64,000 nt of DNA from Nocardioides marinisabuli (GCF_013466785.1 NZ_CP059163.1:1984001-2048000), one strand, 5' to 3'. Shown: positions 48,473-57,309, counted from the stretch's first letter. The notes: a model not told the origin generated them from the sequence alone. Made by a program: numbers and translations.

Positions 48473-51016
48473 GTGAGCATCGCCCCGCACCCCCCGGAGC
48501 ACTCCGGGTCGCCCGCCGCCGCACCCGCTACGGGTGTCGGCTTCGCGCGCGACCTCGCCTCCTGGGGAGCGCGGCGAGCGCTCGTGCACGCCGGGCGCGT
48601 CGTCTCCTACGCCGACCTGGCGCGGCTCGTCGACGACCGCGCCGCCCGCCTCGGCCCGGTGCGCCGCCTGGTGCTGCTCGAGATGGCCTCCGACGTCGAC
48701 TCGGTCGCGACCTACCTGGCCGCCCTCGCCGGCGGGCACCCCGTGGTCGTCGTCGACGCGGCCCGGCCTGACGTGGTCGCCGCGACCCGGGCGGCGTACG
48801 ACCCCGACGTGGTGGCGCGCGGCGACGTGCTCGACGAGCAGCGCGACGGCACCGCCCACGACCTGCACCCCGAGCTCGCCGCCCTGCTCTCGACCTCCGG
48901 CAGCACCGGCTCGCCGCGGCTGGTGCGCCTGAGCGCCGAGAACCTGCAGGCGAACGCCGAGTCGATCGCGGCGTACCTGCCGCTGCGCGGCGACGACCTG
49001 GCGGCGCTGAGCCTGTCGCTGCACTACTGCTACGGCCTCTCGGTGCTGCACACCCACCTGCTGCGCGGGGCCGGGGTGCTGCTGGGCGACGCCTCGGTCG
49101 TCGACCCGTGCTTCTGGGCCGCCGCCCGCGAGCACGGCGCCACCTCGCTCGCCGGGGTGCCGCACACCTTCGAGCTGCTCGACCGGGTCGGCCTCGACAC
49201 CGTCGCCCCCGACTCGCTGCGCTACCTCACCCAGGCCGGCGGGGCGATGGCCCCCGACCGGGTGCGCTCCTACGCCGAGCTCGGCCAGCGCCGCGGGTTC
49301 GACCTGTTCGTGATGTACGGCCAGACCGAGGCCACCGCACGGATGGCCTACCTGCCGCCCGACCTCGCCGGCACCCGGCCCGGGGCGATCGGCGTCCCCG
49401 TGCCCGGCGGCCGCTTCGACCTGGCCGAGGTGCCGGGCGCGCCCGAGGGCACCGGCGAGCTGGTCTACGAGGGTCCCAACGTGATGCTCGGCTACGCCGA
49501 GCACCCCGACGACCTGGCCCGCGGGCGCGAGGTCACCCGGCTGCGCACCGGCGACCTGGCCCGCCGCGGCGACGACGGCCTGTGGGAGGTCGTGGGCCGG
49601 CTCTCGCGCACCGCCAAGGTGCTCGGGCTGCGCATCGACCTCGACCGCGTCGAGCGGGCGCTGGTCGCCGACGGCGTGCGCGCCCTGGTCGCCGGCACCC
49701 CGCCGACCGACGGCGCCACCGAGCAGCTGGTCGTGGCCGTCGAGCCGCGCGCCACCGGCGGGTCGGCCCGTCTCGTCGCCCGCGTACGCCGCCTGGTCAC
49801 CGCCCTGACCGGGCTGCCGGCCGCGGCGGTGCAGGTGCACCCCGTGCCGCAGCTGCCTCGGCTGGCCAACGGCAAGCCCGACCACCGCGGCGTGGCCGCC
49901 CTCGCCGCCCCGGCCCCCGAGCGGGCGACGACGGCGGCGACCGGCGTGCGCGACGTGCTGGGCGAGGTCCTGGGCCGCCCGGTCGGCGACGACGACACCT
50001 TCGCCGGTCTCGGCGGCGACTCCCTGACCTACGTCGAGACCTCGGTGCGCCTCGAGGAGGCGCTGGGCCACCTGCCGGCCGACTGGCACCTGCGCACGGT
50101 CGCCGAGCTCGAGGCCGGCACGACCACCCGCACCCGGCGCGGCCGCGGCGTCGAGACCAACGTGGTGCTGCGTGCCGTGGCCATCGTGGCCGTGGTCGGC
50201 ACGCACGCCGACCTGTTCACGCTGCTCGGCGGGGCGCACCTGCTGCTGGCGCTCGCCGGCTTCAACCTGGCCCGCTTCGCCCTGGGCGACGTCACCCGTC
50301 GCGAGCGGGTGCAGCGGCTGCTGACCGCGGCCGCGCGGGTCGTGGTGCCGGCGGTGCTGTGGATCGGCGGCACGGCCCTGCTCCTCGGCGCCTACCCGTG
50401 GCAGACCGCGCTGCTCGTCAACGGCTTCCTGGGCCCCCCGGGCTGGACCGAGCCCGCCTGGCACCACTGGTTCGTCGAGGCGCTGGTGCTGCTGGTGCTG
50501 GGTGTCGCGGCGCTGGTCGCGGTGCCCGTGCTGGACCGCACCGAGCGGCGCTGGCCGTTCTGGTTCCCGGTCGCCCTGACCCTGCTGGCGCTGCTGACCC
50601 GCTACGAGCTGGTGCCGCTGCCCGACGGGGACGTCATCCACCGGGCCCCGGTGGTGGCCTGGCTGCTGACCCTCGGCTGGGCGGTCGCCCGCGCCCGTAC
50701 CACCGGGCACCGACTGGTCGTCTCGGCGCTGGCCGTGCTGACCGTGCCCGGCTTCTTCGCCGACGACGCCCGCAGCGCCGCCGTCATCGTCGGCCTGCTG
50801 CTGCTGACCTGGTCGCGCCAGGTCCGCCTGCCCGGCCTGCTCGCCCGCCTGGCGGCCACCCTGGCCGGCGCCTCGCTCTACATCTACCTGACCCACTGGC
50901 AGGTCTACCCCCACCTCGAGGACGACCTGCCCGCCCTCGCCACCCTGCTCAGCCTCGTCGTCGGGGTCGCCGTGTGGCGCGCGGTGACCACCACCGAGCG
51001 CCGCCTGCGCCGCTGA
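48473..51016 (+). CDS. AMP-ligase / acyl carrier / membrane acyltransferase-3 fusion
   Basis: An 847-residue single-chain system. Residues 1-475 are an adenylation domain with LLSTSGSTGSPR near 139, YGQTEATARM near 282, TGDLARRGDDGLW near 359, GRLSRTAKVLGLRI and the catalytic lysine in NGKPD near 465. Residues 480-550 are a carrier protein with the phosphopantetheine serine in GLGGDSL near 514. Residues 555-847 are an OafA-type acyltransferase-3 domain with about eight to ten membrane helices, beginning VVLRAVAIVAVVGTHAD. Activation, carrier loading and transfer to an envelope acceptor could all happen on one protein, by analogy with Dlt-type D-alanylation. GTG start directly after an iron box implies induction under iron limitation. 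Substrate and acceptor are unknown. Confidence 0.85.
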   Translation: MSIAPHPPEHSGSPAAAPATGVGFARDLASWGARRALVHAGRVVSYADLARLVDDRAARLGPVRRLVLLEMASDVDSVATYLAALAGGHPVVVVDAARPDVVAATRAAYDPDVVARGDVLDEQRDGTAHDLHPELAALLSTSGSTGSPRLVRLSAENLQANAESIAAYLPLRGDDLAALSLSLHYCYGLSVLHTHLLRGAGVLLGDASVVDPCFWAAAREHGATSLAGVPHTFELLDRVGLDTVAPDSLRYLTQAGGAMAPDRVRSYAELGQRRGFDLFVMYGQTEATARMAYLPPDLAGTRPGAIGVPVPGGRFDLAEVPGAPEGTGELVYEGPNVMLGYAEHPDDLARGREVTRLRTGDLARRGDDGLWEVVGRLSRTAKVLGLRIDLDRVERALVADGVRALVAGTPPTDGATEQLVVAVEPRATGGSARLVARVRRLVTALTGLPAAAVQVHPVPQLPRLANGKPDHRGVAALAAPAPERATTAATGVRDVLGEVLGRPVGDDDTFAGLGGDSLTYVETSVRLEEALGHLPADWHLRTVAELEAGTTTRTRRGRGVETNVVLRAVAIVAVVGTHADLFTLLGGAHLLLALAGFNLARFALGDVTRRERVQRLLTAAARVVVPAVLWIGGTALLLGAYPWQTALLVNGFLGPPGWTEPAWHHWFVEALVLLVLGVAALVAVPVLDRTERRWPFWFPVALTLLALLTRYELVPLPDGDVIHRAPVVAWLLTLGWAVARARTTGHRLVVSALAVLTVPGFFADDARSAAVIVGLLLLTWSRQVRLPGLLARLAATLAGASLYIYLTHWQVYPHLEDDLPALATLLSLVVGVAVWRAVTTTERRLRR

Positions 51017-51210
51017 CCCGGCGCAGATCTCTCCCTGACCCGTCGCAAATGTCGCGCCGACCCGGCGCAGATCTCGCACTCATCGGGACGGCGCTCGACA
51101 GGGACGATCCGGGCCGGGTCAGCGCGACATACGGGCCGGGTCAGCGCGAAGTTTGCGCCGTCTCAGCGCGAGATTTGCGCCGGGTCAGCGCGAAGTTTGT
51201 GCCTGGTCAG
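51013..51210. repeat. Inverted array A of a 22-bp unit (3 + 5 copies)
   Basis: Three direct copies on the plus strand start at 51013, 51035 and 51057, consensus CTGACCCGKCGCA then RATSTCKCN. After a degenerate centre (51079-51100), a partial inverted copy (51101-51122) and four clear inverted copies at 51123, 51145, 51167 and 51189 follow, the last ending at 51210. The period is exactly 22 bp throughout. The first copy contains the stop codon of the AMP-ligase fusion (TGA 51014-51016) and the last contains the stop of the convergent ABC ATPase gene (51207-51209). No copies are separated by unique spacers, so it is not a CRISPR. Confidence 0.92.
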
Positions 51211-52334
51211 CGGCGGGCGGCGGCGGGCGGCGCGGTGAGCGCGTCGTCGCCGGCCAGCAGCACCGGCCGCGAGCCCGGGACGACCGAGACCGCCACCGGG
51301 GTGCCGGGGGCGTGCTGGACGTCGTGCTGCTGCCAGGAGCGCACGGTGCTGCCGGAGGCCAGGCGCACGTGGTGGAGCACGAACGCGCCGTAGTACTCGA
51401 CCCGCTCGACGCGGTGGGTGGAGTCCCGCTCGACGCGCAGCGCGACCTCGTGGGGGCGCAGCATCACCTCGACGTCGAGGTCGGTGCGGCCCCAGCCCGG
51501 CACGGTCGAGACCACGCCGATCTCGCAGGTCAGCAGCGCGTCGCGGACGTGGGCGGGCAGGAAGTCGGCCTCGCCCATGAAGGAGGCGACGAAGCGGCCG
51601 CTGGGCGACTCGTAGACCTCGCTCGGGGTGCCGATCTGGCGCACGACGCCGTCCTTGAGCACGGCGATCCGGTCGCCCATCGAGAGCGCCTCGGTCTGGT
51701 CGTGGGTGACCACGAGCGCGGCGCTGCCGGTCTCGTGCAGCGCCTCGAGGGTCTGGGTGCGCACCTGCGTGCGCAGGTTGGCGTCGAGGGAGGAGAACGG
51801 CTCGTCGAGCAGCACCACCGTGGGGCGCGGCGCGAGCGCGCGGGCCAGGGCGACCCGCTGCTGCTCGCCGCCGGAGAGCTCGTGGGGGTGGCGGTGACCC
51901 AGGTGCGAGAGGCCGACCAGCTCAAGGACCTCCGCGACCCGGCCGGCGCGCTGGGCGCGGGGCAGGTCGTCGAGCCCGAAGGCGATGTTCCGCGCCACGT
52001 CGAGGTGGGGGAAGAGCGCGTGGTCCTGGAAGACCATGCCGACGTGGCGGCGCTCCGGCGGCACCCAGGTCGGGCCGGCCACGACCTTGCCGCCGACCCG
52101 CACCTCGCCGCCGTCGGGCCGCTCCAGGCCCGCGGCCAGGCGCAGCAGCGTCGACTTGCCGCAACCGGAGGGGCCGATGACGGTGACCACCTCGCCGGCG
52201 GTCACCGCGAGGTCGACCTCGCAGACGGCCGGGTGCGAGCCGTAGCTCTTGGTGGCGCCCACCAGCTCCAGCGCGGGTACGCCGTACCCGACGGTGGTCC
52301 CGTCGGCCCCGGGCGCGCTGCGGGTGCTGGTCAT
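51207..52334 (-). CDS. Ferric iron ABC transporter ATP-binding protein (FbpC-like)
   Basis: A 375-residue importer ATPase. Walker A GPSGCGKST near residue 55, signature LSGGEQQRVALARAL, Walker B VVLLDEPFSSLD, and His in VVTHDQTEA. After residue 260 there is a TOBE-type regulatory extension (VEVMLRPHEVALRVERD). The ATG overlaps the permease stop as ATGA. Together with the permease and the iron-binding lipoprotein upstream it forms a complete FbpABC-type Fe(III) importer under an iron box. Its stop codon lies inside the last repeat of array A. Confidence 0.88.
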   Translation of the reverse strand: MTSTRSAPGADGTTVGYGVPALELVGATKSYGSHPAVCEVDLAVTAGEVVTVIGPSGCGKSTLLRLAAGLERPDGGEVRVGGKVVAGPTWVPPERRHVGMVFQDHALFPHLDVARNIAFGLDDLPRAQRAGRVAEVLELVGLSHLGHRHPHELSGGEQQRVALARALAPRPTVVLLDEPFSSLDANLRTQVRTQTLEALHETGSAALVVTHDQTEALSMGDRIAVLKDGVVRQIGTPSEVYESPSGRFVASFMGEADFLPAHVRDALLTCEIGVVSTVPGWGRTDLDVEVMLRPHEVALRVERDSTHRVERVEYYGAFVLHHVRLASGSTVRSWQQHDVQHAPGTPVAVSVVPGSRPVLLAGDDALTAPPAAARR

Positions 52335-54102
52335 GGGTCCATCCTGCCTGGCGGGCCCGCGCGGCCCCGGTCGAGGGTCAGCGTGGTGCTGACCTGCCCG
52401 GGCGCCGGCGGCAGCGAGCCGGACAGCGCCGCCGGGGCGGCAGCGCCCACGCCGCCCCCCGGGGCGCCGGGCTCGGCCGGGTCGGCGCGGCCGCCGGTGG
52501 CGCGGAAGGTCAGCACGACCGGCACCACCGCCACCAGCACGATCAGCAGGGCCGGCAGCGCGGCGCGCTCCCAGAAGTTCTCCGAGGCCAGCTCGTAGAC
52601 CCACACCGAGAGCGTCGTGAAGCCGAAGGGGCGCAGCATCAGCACCAGCGGCAGCTCCTTGACCGCGTCGATGAGCACCAGCGTCGCGGCGACCGCCACC
52701 CCGGGGCGCGCCAGCGGCAGGTGCACCCGGCGCAGCAGCCGCCCGGGGCCGGCGCCGAGGGTCATCGCGGAGGCGCTGACGCTGGGGGAGACGCGCGAGA
52801 AGCTCGCCTCGACCGCCTGGTAGGCCGGGGCGGTGAACCGGACGACGTACGCGACCAGGATGCCGAGCACCGACCCGGTCGCCAGCAGGCCGGTGCCGCC
52901 CTCGACGCCGAGGGCCACCAGCGCCCGGTCGGCACCGGCGAAGACGGCCAGCACGCCGATGCCGACCACCGCACCGGGCACGGCGTAGCCGAAGGTGGTG
53001 ACCTGGGCGGCGGCGTGCACCACGCGACCGCCGCCCAGGCGCATGGCGTGGGAGATGGTCAGCGACACCACGACGCACACGACGGCGGCGATCGCGGCGA
53101 CCACCAGCGAGCTGGTCAGGTTGTCGACGAAGCGCTCGTCGAGGACGGCGCCGGCGTCGTCGCCCAGCGCCGAGAGGGCCCAGGTGACCAGGCGCAGCAC
53201 CGGCAGCGCGAACGCCGCCCCCACCACCGCGAGACCGGTCGCGGTGGCCGCGCCGGCACGCCAGCCGGTCAGCCGACGACGCTCGAGGCCGCGGCCCCGG
53301 CCGCCCTTCTGGTGGTAGCGCGCCCGGCCGCGCAGCGCCCGCTCGGCGGCCAGCACGGCCACGGCGAAGACCAGCACCAGCACGGCCAGCGAGATCGCGG
53401 AGCCGACGTCGTAGGTGCCCTTCCAGGTCAGGTAGACCCCGACCGAGACGGTGCGCACGTTGAAGTACTGCACCGTGGCGAAGTCGGTGAGGACCTCCAT
53501 CGTCACCAGCGCCAGCCCGGCGGCCAGCGAGGGCCTCGCCAGCGGCAGCAGCACCGCGCGGAAGGCCCGCGCCCGGAGGCGCCCAGCGTGCGCGCGGCGT
53601 CGTACGCCGTCGGCGCGAGCTCGAGGAACGCGGCCCGGGTCAGCAGGTAGACGTAGGGGTAGAGCGTGAGGACCAGCACGACCGCGGCGCCGCCGAGCGA
53701 GCGCACCGGCAGCGCGCCGAGGTCGTCACCGAGCACCGAGCGCAGCGCGCCCTGCACCGGCCCGGCGTAGTCGAAGGTGGAGAGGAAGACGAAGCCCAGG
53801 ATGTAGGCCGGCATCGCCAGCGGCAGCACCAGCAGCCAGCTCAGCGCCCAGCGCAGCGGGAACTCGTAGGCGGTGACCAGCCAGGCCAGCCCGGTGCCGA
53901 GCACGGCGGTGCCGGCGGCGACCAGCAGCAGCAGCGCCAGGGTGGTGGCCACCATCTCGGCGACCCCGCCCGGCATCCGCAGCCCGCCCTGGCCCAGGGC
54001 GTACGCCGCCACGGCCAGCACCGGGCTGGCCACCAGCAGGGCGATCAGGACGACCGCCGCCGACCACCCGGGCCGCCCCGCGCCCCGGGCGAGTGCGGTC
54101 AC
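52331..54102 (-). CDS. Ferric iron ABC transporter permease (FbpB-like), one-base frameshift near 53567
   Basis: A fused two-module permease, 590 residues if corrected, with about 12 membrane segments. The N-terminal module runs from GTG 54102 (GGAAVVLVLTLYPYVYLLTR, then APTAYDAARTLGASGR) and the rest continues in another frame (VLLPLARPSLAAGLALV, then ELPLVLMLRPFGFTTLSVWV). Adding one base in the GC run at 53566-53574 gives ASGRRAFRAVLLPLARPS, the standard permease EAA-loop region. Both halves are well conserved, so an indel error is the simplest explanation; a real split would probably inactivate the transporter. The start lies one base after the binding-protein stop. Confidence 0.87.
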
Positions 54103-54103
54103 G

Positions 54104-55138
54104 TCAGCGGTACCCGGCCTCGTCGAGCAGCTCGACCGCGTCGGAGTTCAGGGCGCCGTAGGCCTGCGCGTCGACCGGCATCCGGTCGAACTCGCCGAAG
54201 GAGGCGACCAGCGGCTCGGGCTCGACCTCGGGGTTGACCGGCAGCTCGTGGTTGGCGTCGACGAACGCGCTCTGGCCGTCGGTGGCCAGCCACTCGAGCA
54301 GCTGCTGGGCCTCGGGGGCGGACTCGGTGCCCTCGACCAGGCCGGCGCCGGAGATGTTGACGTGGGTGCCGTCGCCCTCCTGGCTGGCCCAGAACAGCTC
54401 GACGTCGAAGTCGGGGTCCTCCTCGAGCATCCGCGCGAGGTAGTAGTGGTTGCTGATGCCGATGTCGCAGCCGCCGGCGTCGATGGCCTCGAGCAGCTCG
54501 ACGTCGTTGCTCATGATCTGCACGTCGTTGGCCACCCAGCCCTCGACGATCTCGAGCGCCTTCTCGCGCCCGTGCAGGTCGATCAGGCTGGCCACCAGGC
54601 TCTGGGTGTACGACGCCGTCTCGTCGCGCATGCAGACCCGACCGGCCCACTGCGGGTCGCCGAGGGCCTCGTAGGTGTCGACGGCGTCGATGTCGGCGGG
54701 GTCGACGCTCTCGGGGTCGTACACGACGGTGCGCGCGCGCATCGCCAGGCCGTACCACTGTCCGTCGGGGTCGCGCAGGTCCTCCGGCACGGCCGCGTCG
54801 AGCACGTCGGAGCTGACCGGCTCAAGCACGCCCTGCTCGGCGGCGTTCCACAGCATCCCGGCGTCGACGGTCATGAAGATGTCGGCGGGCGTGGAGTCGC
54901 CCTCGGCCTTGAGCCGCTCGAGCAGCTCGGCGTCGTCGCCGGAGAGGAACTCGACGCTGATCCCGGTCTCGTCGGTGAAGGCCGCGAAGGCCTCCTCGAG
55001 GTCGTAGTGGCGCGCGGTGTAGATCTGCAGGTCCGCCTCCTCGCCGCCCCCGAGGGCCGAGCAGCCGGTCACGGCGAGCGTGGCGGCGGTGGCCAGGGCG
55101 GTGACGACGGTGCGGACGGTGCGGGCGCTGCGCTTCAC
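54104..55138 (-). CDS. Ferric iron-binding ABC transporter lipoprotein (FbpA/FutA-like)
   Basis: A 344-residue iron-binding protein. Lipobox VTGC near residue 26. The domain opens LQIYTARHYDLEEAFAAF, where Tyr and His are expected to touch iron, and has the tyrosine pair in GISNHYYLARM near residue 233 that typically completes Fe(III) binding. It heads the iron importer operon; ATG at 55138. A DtxR/IdeR-like box lies about 50 bp upstream, so transcription should rise when iron is low. Confidence 0.9.
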   Translation of the reverse strand: MKRSARTVRTVVTALATAATLAVTGCSALGGGEEADLQIYTARHYDLEEAFAAFTDETGISVEFLSGDDAELLERLKAEGDSTPADIFMTVDAGMLWNAAEQGVLEPVSSDVLDAAVPEDLRDPDGQWYGLAMRARTVVYDPESVDPADIDAVDTYEALGDPQWAGRVCMRDETASYTQSLVASLIDLHGREKALEIVEGWVANDVQIMSNDVELLEAIDAGGCDIGISNHYYLARMLEEDPDFDVELFWASQEGDGTHVNISGAGLVEGTESAPEAQQLLEWLATDGQSAFVDANHELPVNPEVEPEPLVASFGEFDRMPVDAQAYGALNSDAVELLDEAGYR

Positions 55139-55189
55139 GCGGGTTCTCCTCAGGCGGCCGGGGAAGGGGCCACGGACGGACGTGGCGGT

Positions 55190-55208
55190 ATTGGTGAGGC
55201 TAACCTTC
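55190..55208. promoter_or_regulatory. DtxR/IdeR-type iron box upstream of the iron transporter
   Basis: ATTGGTGAGGCTAACCTTC contains AGGCTAACCT, a ten-base match to the right half of the IdeR consensus, while the left half is weaker. It is the third iron box in this window and shares GGTGAGGC with the one at 48446. Confidence 0.7.
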
Positions 55209-55271
55209 CCACCCTGAGGTGGCCGATTCCAGGCCAGGGGCCGAGATCCGGCCCACCCCCGGACGCACCGC

Positions 55272-55318
55272 GGGCGGGGGCGCTCCTCCCGGACCGTGTG
55301 GGTCCGGCGCCCCCGCCC
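55272..55318 (-). terminator. Strong double-stem hairpin after the LuxR gene
   Basis: GGGCGGGGGCGC (55272-55283) pairs perfectly with GCGCCCCCGCCC (55307-55318), enclosing an inner stem GGACC/GGTCC. It lies downstream of the minus-strand LuxR gene and upstream of the iron operon promoter, so it should insulate the two. Confidence 0.7.
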
Positions 55319-55333
55319 GTGCGGGTCGTGCTG

Positions 55334-55363
55334 GTGCTGCTGGGTGCTGCTGGGTGCTGATGG
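55334..55363. repeat. Three 10-bp tandem repeats downstream of the LuxR gene
   Basis: GTGCTGCTGG, GTGCTGCTGG and GTGCTGATGG follow directly at 55334-55363, about 20 bp beyond the minus-strand stop codon. Read in the gene's sense, the unit is CCAGCAGCAC, one base different from the unit after xylA. Confidence 0.7.
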
Positions 55364-55382
55364 GTCGTGCGGGTCCCGCTGC

Positions 55383-56075
55383 TCAGCCGGCCATCGAGGT
55401 CTCGACCTCGTGGAGCTCGGCGGCCTCCACGTCCTCGGCGACGGCGAGGTTGTTGGCCATGCCCCAGGCGACGGCCTGGGTACGGCGCTCGACGTCGATC
55501 TTGCGGTAGGCCTGGCGGATGTAGGTCTTGATCGAGTTGATGCTCAGGTTGAGCTTCTCGACGATCTCGCCGTTGGTCATGCCCGCGGTGATCAGCGTGA
55601 GGATCTCCAGCTCGCGGGGGGTCAGGCGGCTGCCGGCCGGGGCCTCGGGGCGCAGCGGCGCAGGGGCCGGGGCCTCGACGACGGGGGCCTTCTCGGGGGC
55701 CGGGGCGGTCGGCACCCGACGCCCGGAGACCAGGTCCTCGAGAGCGACGACGAGCTGCGCCGCGGTGAGGGTCTTGGGCAGGTACATGTTGGCCGTGGAC
55801 GTCGGCAGCTGGTCGCCGGGCGCCCAGCTGAAGACGACCGGGTGGGCGTCGGCGGAGCGCTGCAGGTCGCGCAGCATCGCGGCGCCGAAGGCGGACTGGC
55901 CGACGGGCTCGTAGAGCACGACGTCGAGGTCCTCGGGGTGCGCCAGCGCCTGGCGCATGTCGACCAGGCGGACCCGGTCGGCGTACGGCGTCAGCAGCGT
56001 CTGCAGGCCGGCGACGGCCAGGTCGTGGTCGTCGACCATCGTGATGGTCAGCGGGGCGGCGTTCTCGTGCGACAT
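55383..56075 (-). CDS. LuxR-family regulator with non-phosphorylatable receiver
   Basis: A 230-residue protein: receiver-like domain (ITMVDDHDLAVAGLQTLL), a Pro/Ala/Glu-rich linker around residues 130-160, and a LuxR helix-turn-helix (LTPRELEILTLITAGMTNGE, then NSIKTYIRQAYRKIDV). The position of the phospho-acceptor reads VVLYEPVGQ, i.e. Glu in place of Asp, although the acidic pair DD is kept, so it may be locked in an active-like state or respond to something else. ATG 56075 is preceded by GGTGTTGAGA without a strong ribosome site. It is a paralogue of the gene at 31609; no kinase is adjacent. Confidence 0.88.
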   Translation of the reverse strand: MSHENAAPLTITMVDDHDLAVAGLQTLLTPYADRVRLVDMRQALAHPEDLDVVLYEPVGQSAFGAAMLRDLQRSADAHPVVFSWAPGDQLPTSTANMYLPKTLTAAQLVVALEDLVSGRRVPTAPAPEKAPVVEAPAPAPLRPEAPAGSRLTPRELEILTLITAGMTNGEIVEKLNLSINSIKTYIRQAYRKIDVERRTQAVAWGMANNLAVAEDVEAAELHEVETSMAG

Positions 56076-56228
56076 TCTCAACACCTCTGGGGTTTTCGGC
56101 TGTGACGGTGAACTGTGCGGTGACTGTGCTGTGACGGGTCGGGGACCGGTCGGGGACTGGTCCGGGGCGGCCGGGGCGACGGGCTGCGTCGTCGGCCTGC
56201 ACTCCACTGATGTCCGCCTGGTGCAGAC

Positions 56229-56281
56229 TTCAACCGTCCGTGGCGGTTATTTCACCCGTCCGGGTGGGCGGAGGTTTGAAG
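56229..56281. promoter_or_regulatory. Imperfect 22-bp direct repeat within a hyphenated palindrome
   Basis: TTCAACCGTCCGTGGCGG starts at 56229 and TTCACCCGTCCGGGTGGG at 56251, a 22-bp step; the outer ends CTTCAA (56228-56233) and TTGAAG (56276-56281) are inverted. The element lies 150 bp upstream of the LuxR start and just after the CarH-like gene's stop. Its binding protein is unknown. Confidence 0.4.
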
Positions 56282-56329
56282 CCCGCGTGCAGGGGCAGAG
56301 TCCCGCCTCAGGTCCGGCTCAGGCCGGGC

Positions 56330-57286
56330 TCAGGCGGGGGAGGCGCCCCCGTTGCTCGGCCGGGTCGCCCGGCGGGCGGTGCCGACCAGGGACCCGGCGG
56401 CCGTGACCGGGTCGCCCTCGAGGACCTCGGCCCCCCAGCGCTCGGCGGCCGCCCGGTCGGCGCCGGCCCCGGCGAGCACCACGCGCGTGGCGGCCGCGAG
56501 GCGCGCCACCGCCTCGACGTCGTCGGGGTCGACGTGGAAGGACTCGGGGCGGGTGCCGGCGAGCACGAGGAGGTCGGGCTCGACGACCCCGACCGCGACC
56601 TCGAGCGAGCGCACGGGGGTCTGCGGGCCGAGGAAGCGGGTGCGCCAGCCGGCGCGCAGCAGCACCACCTCGAAGGCCTTGAGGGCGATGTCGTGCGACT
56701 CCGTCGGCGGGCAGGCCAGCACCGCCACCGGGCCGGTGCGCGAGCCCGGGCCGATCGAGAGGGCGGCCAGGCGTGCGCGCACCAGGTCGCTGGCGAAGTG
56801 CTCGTCGGCGACGTCGAAGTCGCCTGCGGCCCAGCCCGCGCCCACCGAGGCCAGGAACGGCAGCAGCACGTCCTTGATGGCGGTCTCGGCCGAGACCTCC
56901 ACGAGGATCCGGTCGAGCGCGGCGTGCATCGAGCCCACGTCGTAGGCGACCATCGCGGCCTGCAGCTCGCTGAGGGTGCCCTCGGTGTCGAGCGCCGCCG
57001 TGGTGGCGTAGCGCGGGCCCGGTGCCCCGGGGAGCCGGCTGCTGGAGCGTTCGGAGGCCAGGATCTCGGCCGCCGCCTGGCCGGCCGGCACGCCGCGGCG
57101 GCGCGCGTCCTGCATGGCGCGGGCGCGGCGCTCGTCCTCGGGGCCGTAGAGGCGGTAGCCGGCGTCGCTGCGGGTGGGGCTCAGCAGCCCGTAGCGCAGC
57201 TCCCAGGCGCGCAGGAGGGTCTCGGAGACGCCCACGCGGGAGGCCAGGACGCCGATGCGCCAGCGCTGGGCGGGACGGGAGGCCAT
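56330..57286 (-). CDS. MerR-type regulator with B12-binding domain (CarH/LitR-like)
   Basis: A 318-residue regulator: MerR winged helix (RIGVLASRVGVSETLLRAWE, then YRLYGPEDERRARAM), a four-helix linker and a C-terminal cobalamin-binding Rossmann domain. The linker has W152 followed, after nine residues, by Glu-His (WAAGDFDVADEH), the Wx9EH signature of CarH photoreceptors that cap adenosylcobalamin. The lower-ligand region has ESHDIA near His198, like the family's ExHxxG with Ala at the last place. CarH binds DNA in the dark and releases it when light breaks the Co-C bond. Neighbours include a sigma factor, a cyclase and two B12-linked genes, but no carotenoid or photolyase gene. Confidence 0.85.
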   Translation of the reverse strand: MASRPAQRWRIGVLASRVGVSETLLRAWELRYGLLSPTRSDAGYRLYGPEDERRARAMQDARRRGVPAGQAAAEILASERSSSRLPGAPGPRYATTAALDTEGTLSELQAAMVAYDVGSMHAALDRILVEVSAETAIKDVLLPFLASVGAGWAAGDFDVADEHFASDLVRARLAALSIGPGSRTGPVAVLACPPTESHDIALKAFEVVLLRAGWRTRFLGPQTPVRSLEVAVGVVEPDLLVLAGTRPESFHVDPDDVEAVARLAAATRVVLAGAGADRAAAERWGAEVLEGDPVTAAGSLVGTARRATRPSNGGASPA

Positions 57287-57309
57287 GGTGTCGCGGACCT
57301 CCTTCTCAA

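Noticed and set aside
51013..51210. CRISPR array
   Set aside because: The 22-bp units are contiguous, degenerate and inverted in the second half; there are no unique spacers, and no cas genes occur in the window.
53503..54102. A separate 199-residue permease in the iron operon
   Set aside because: Its last 20 residues (CCCRWRGPRW) are out-of-frame reading of a permease loop; one added base joins it to the downstream half.
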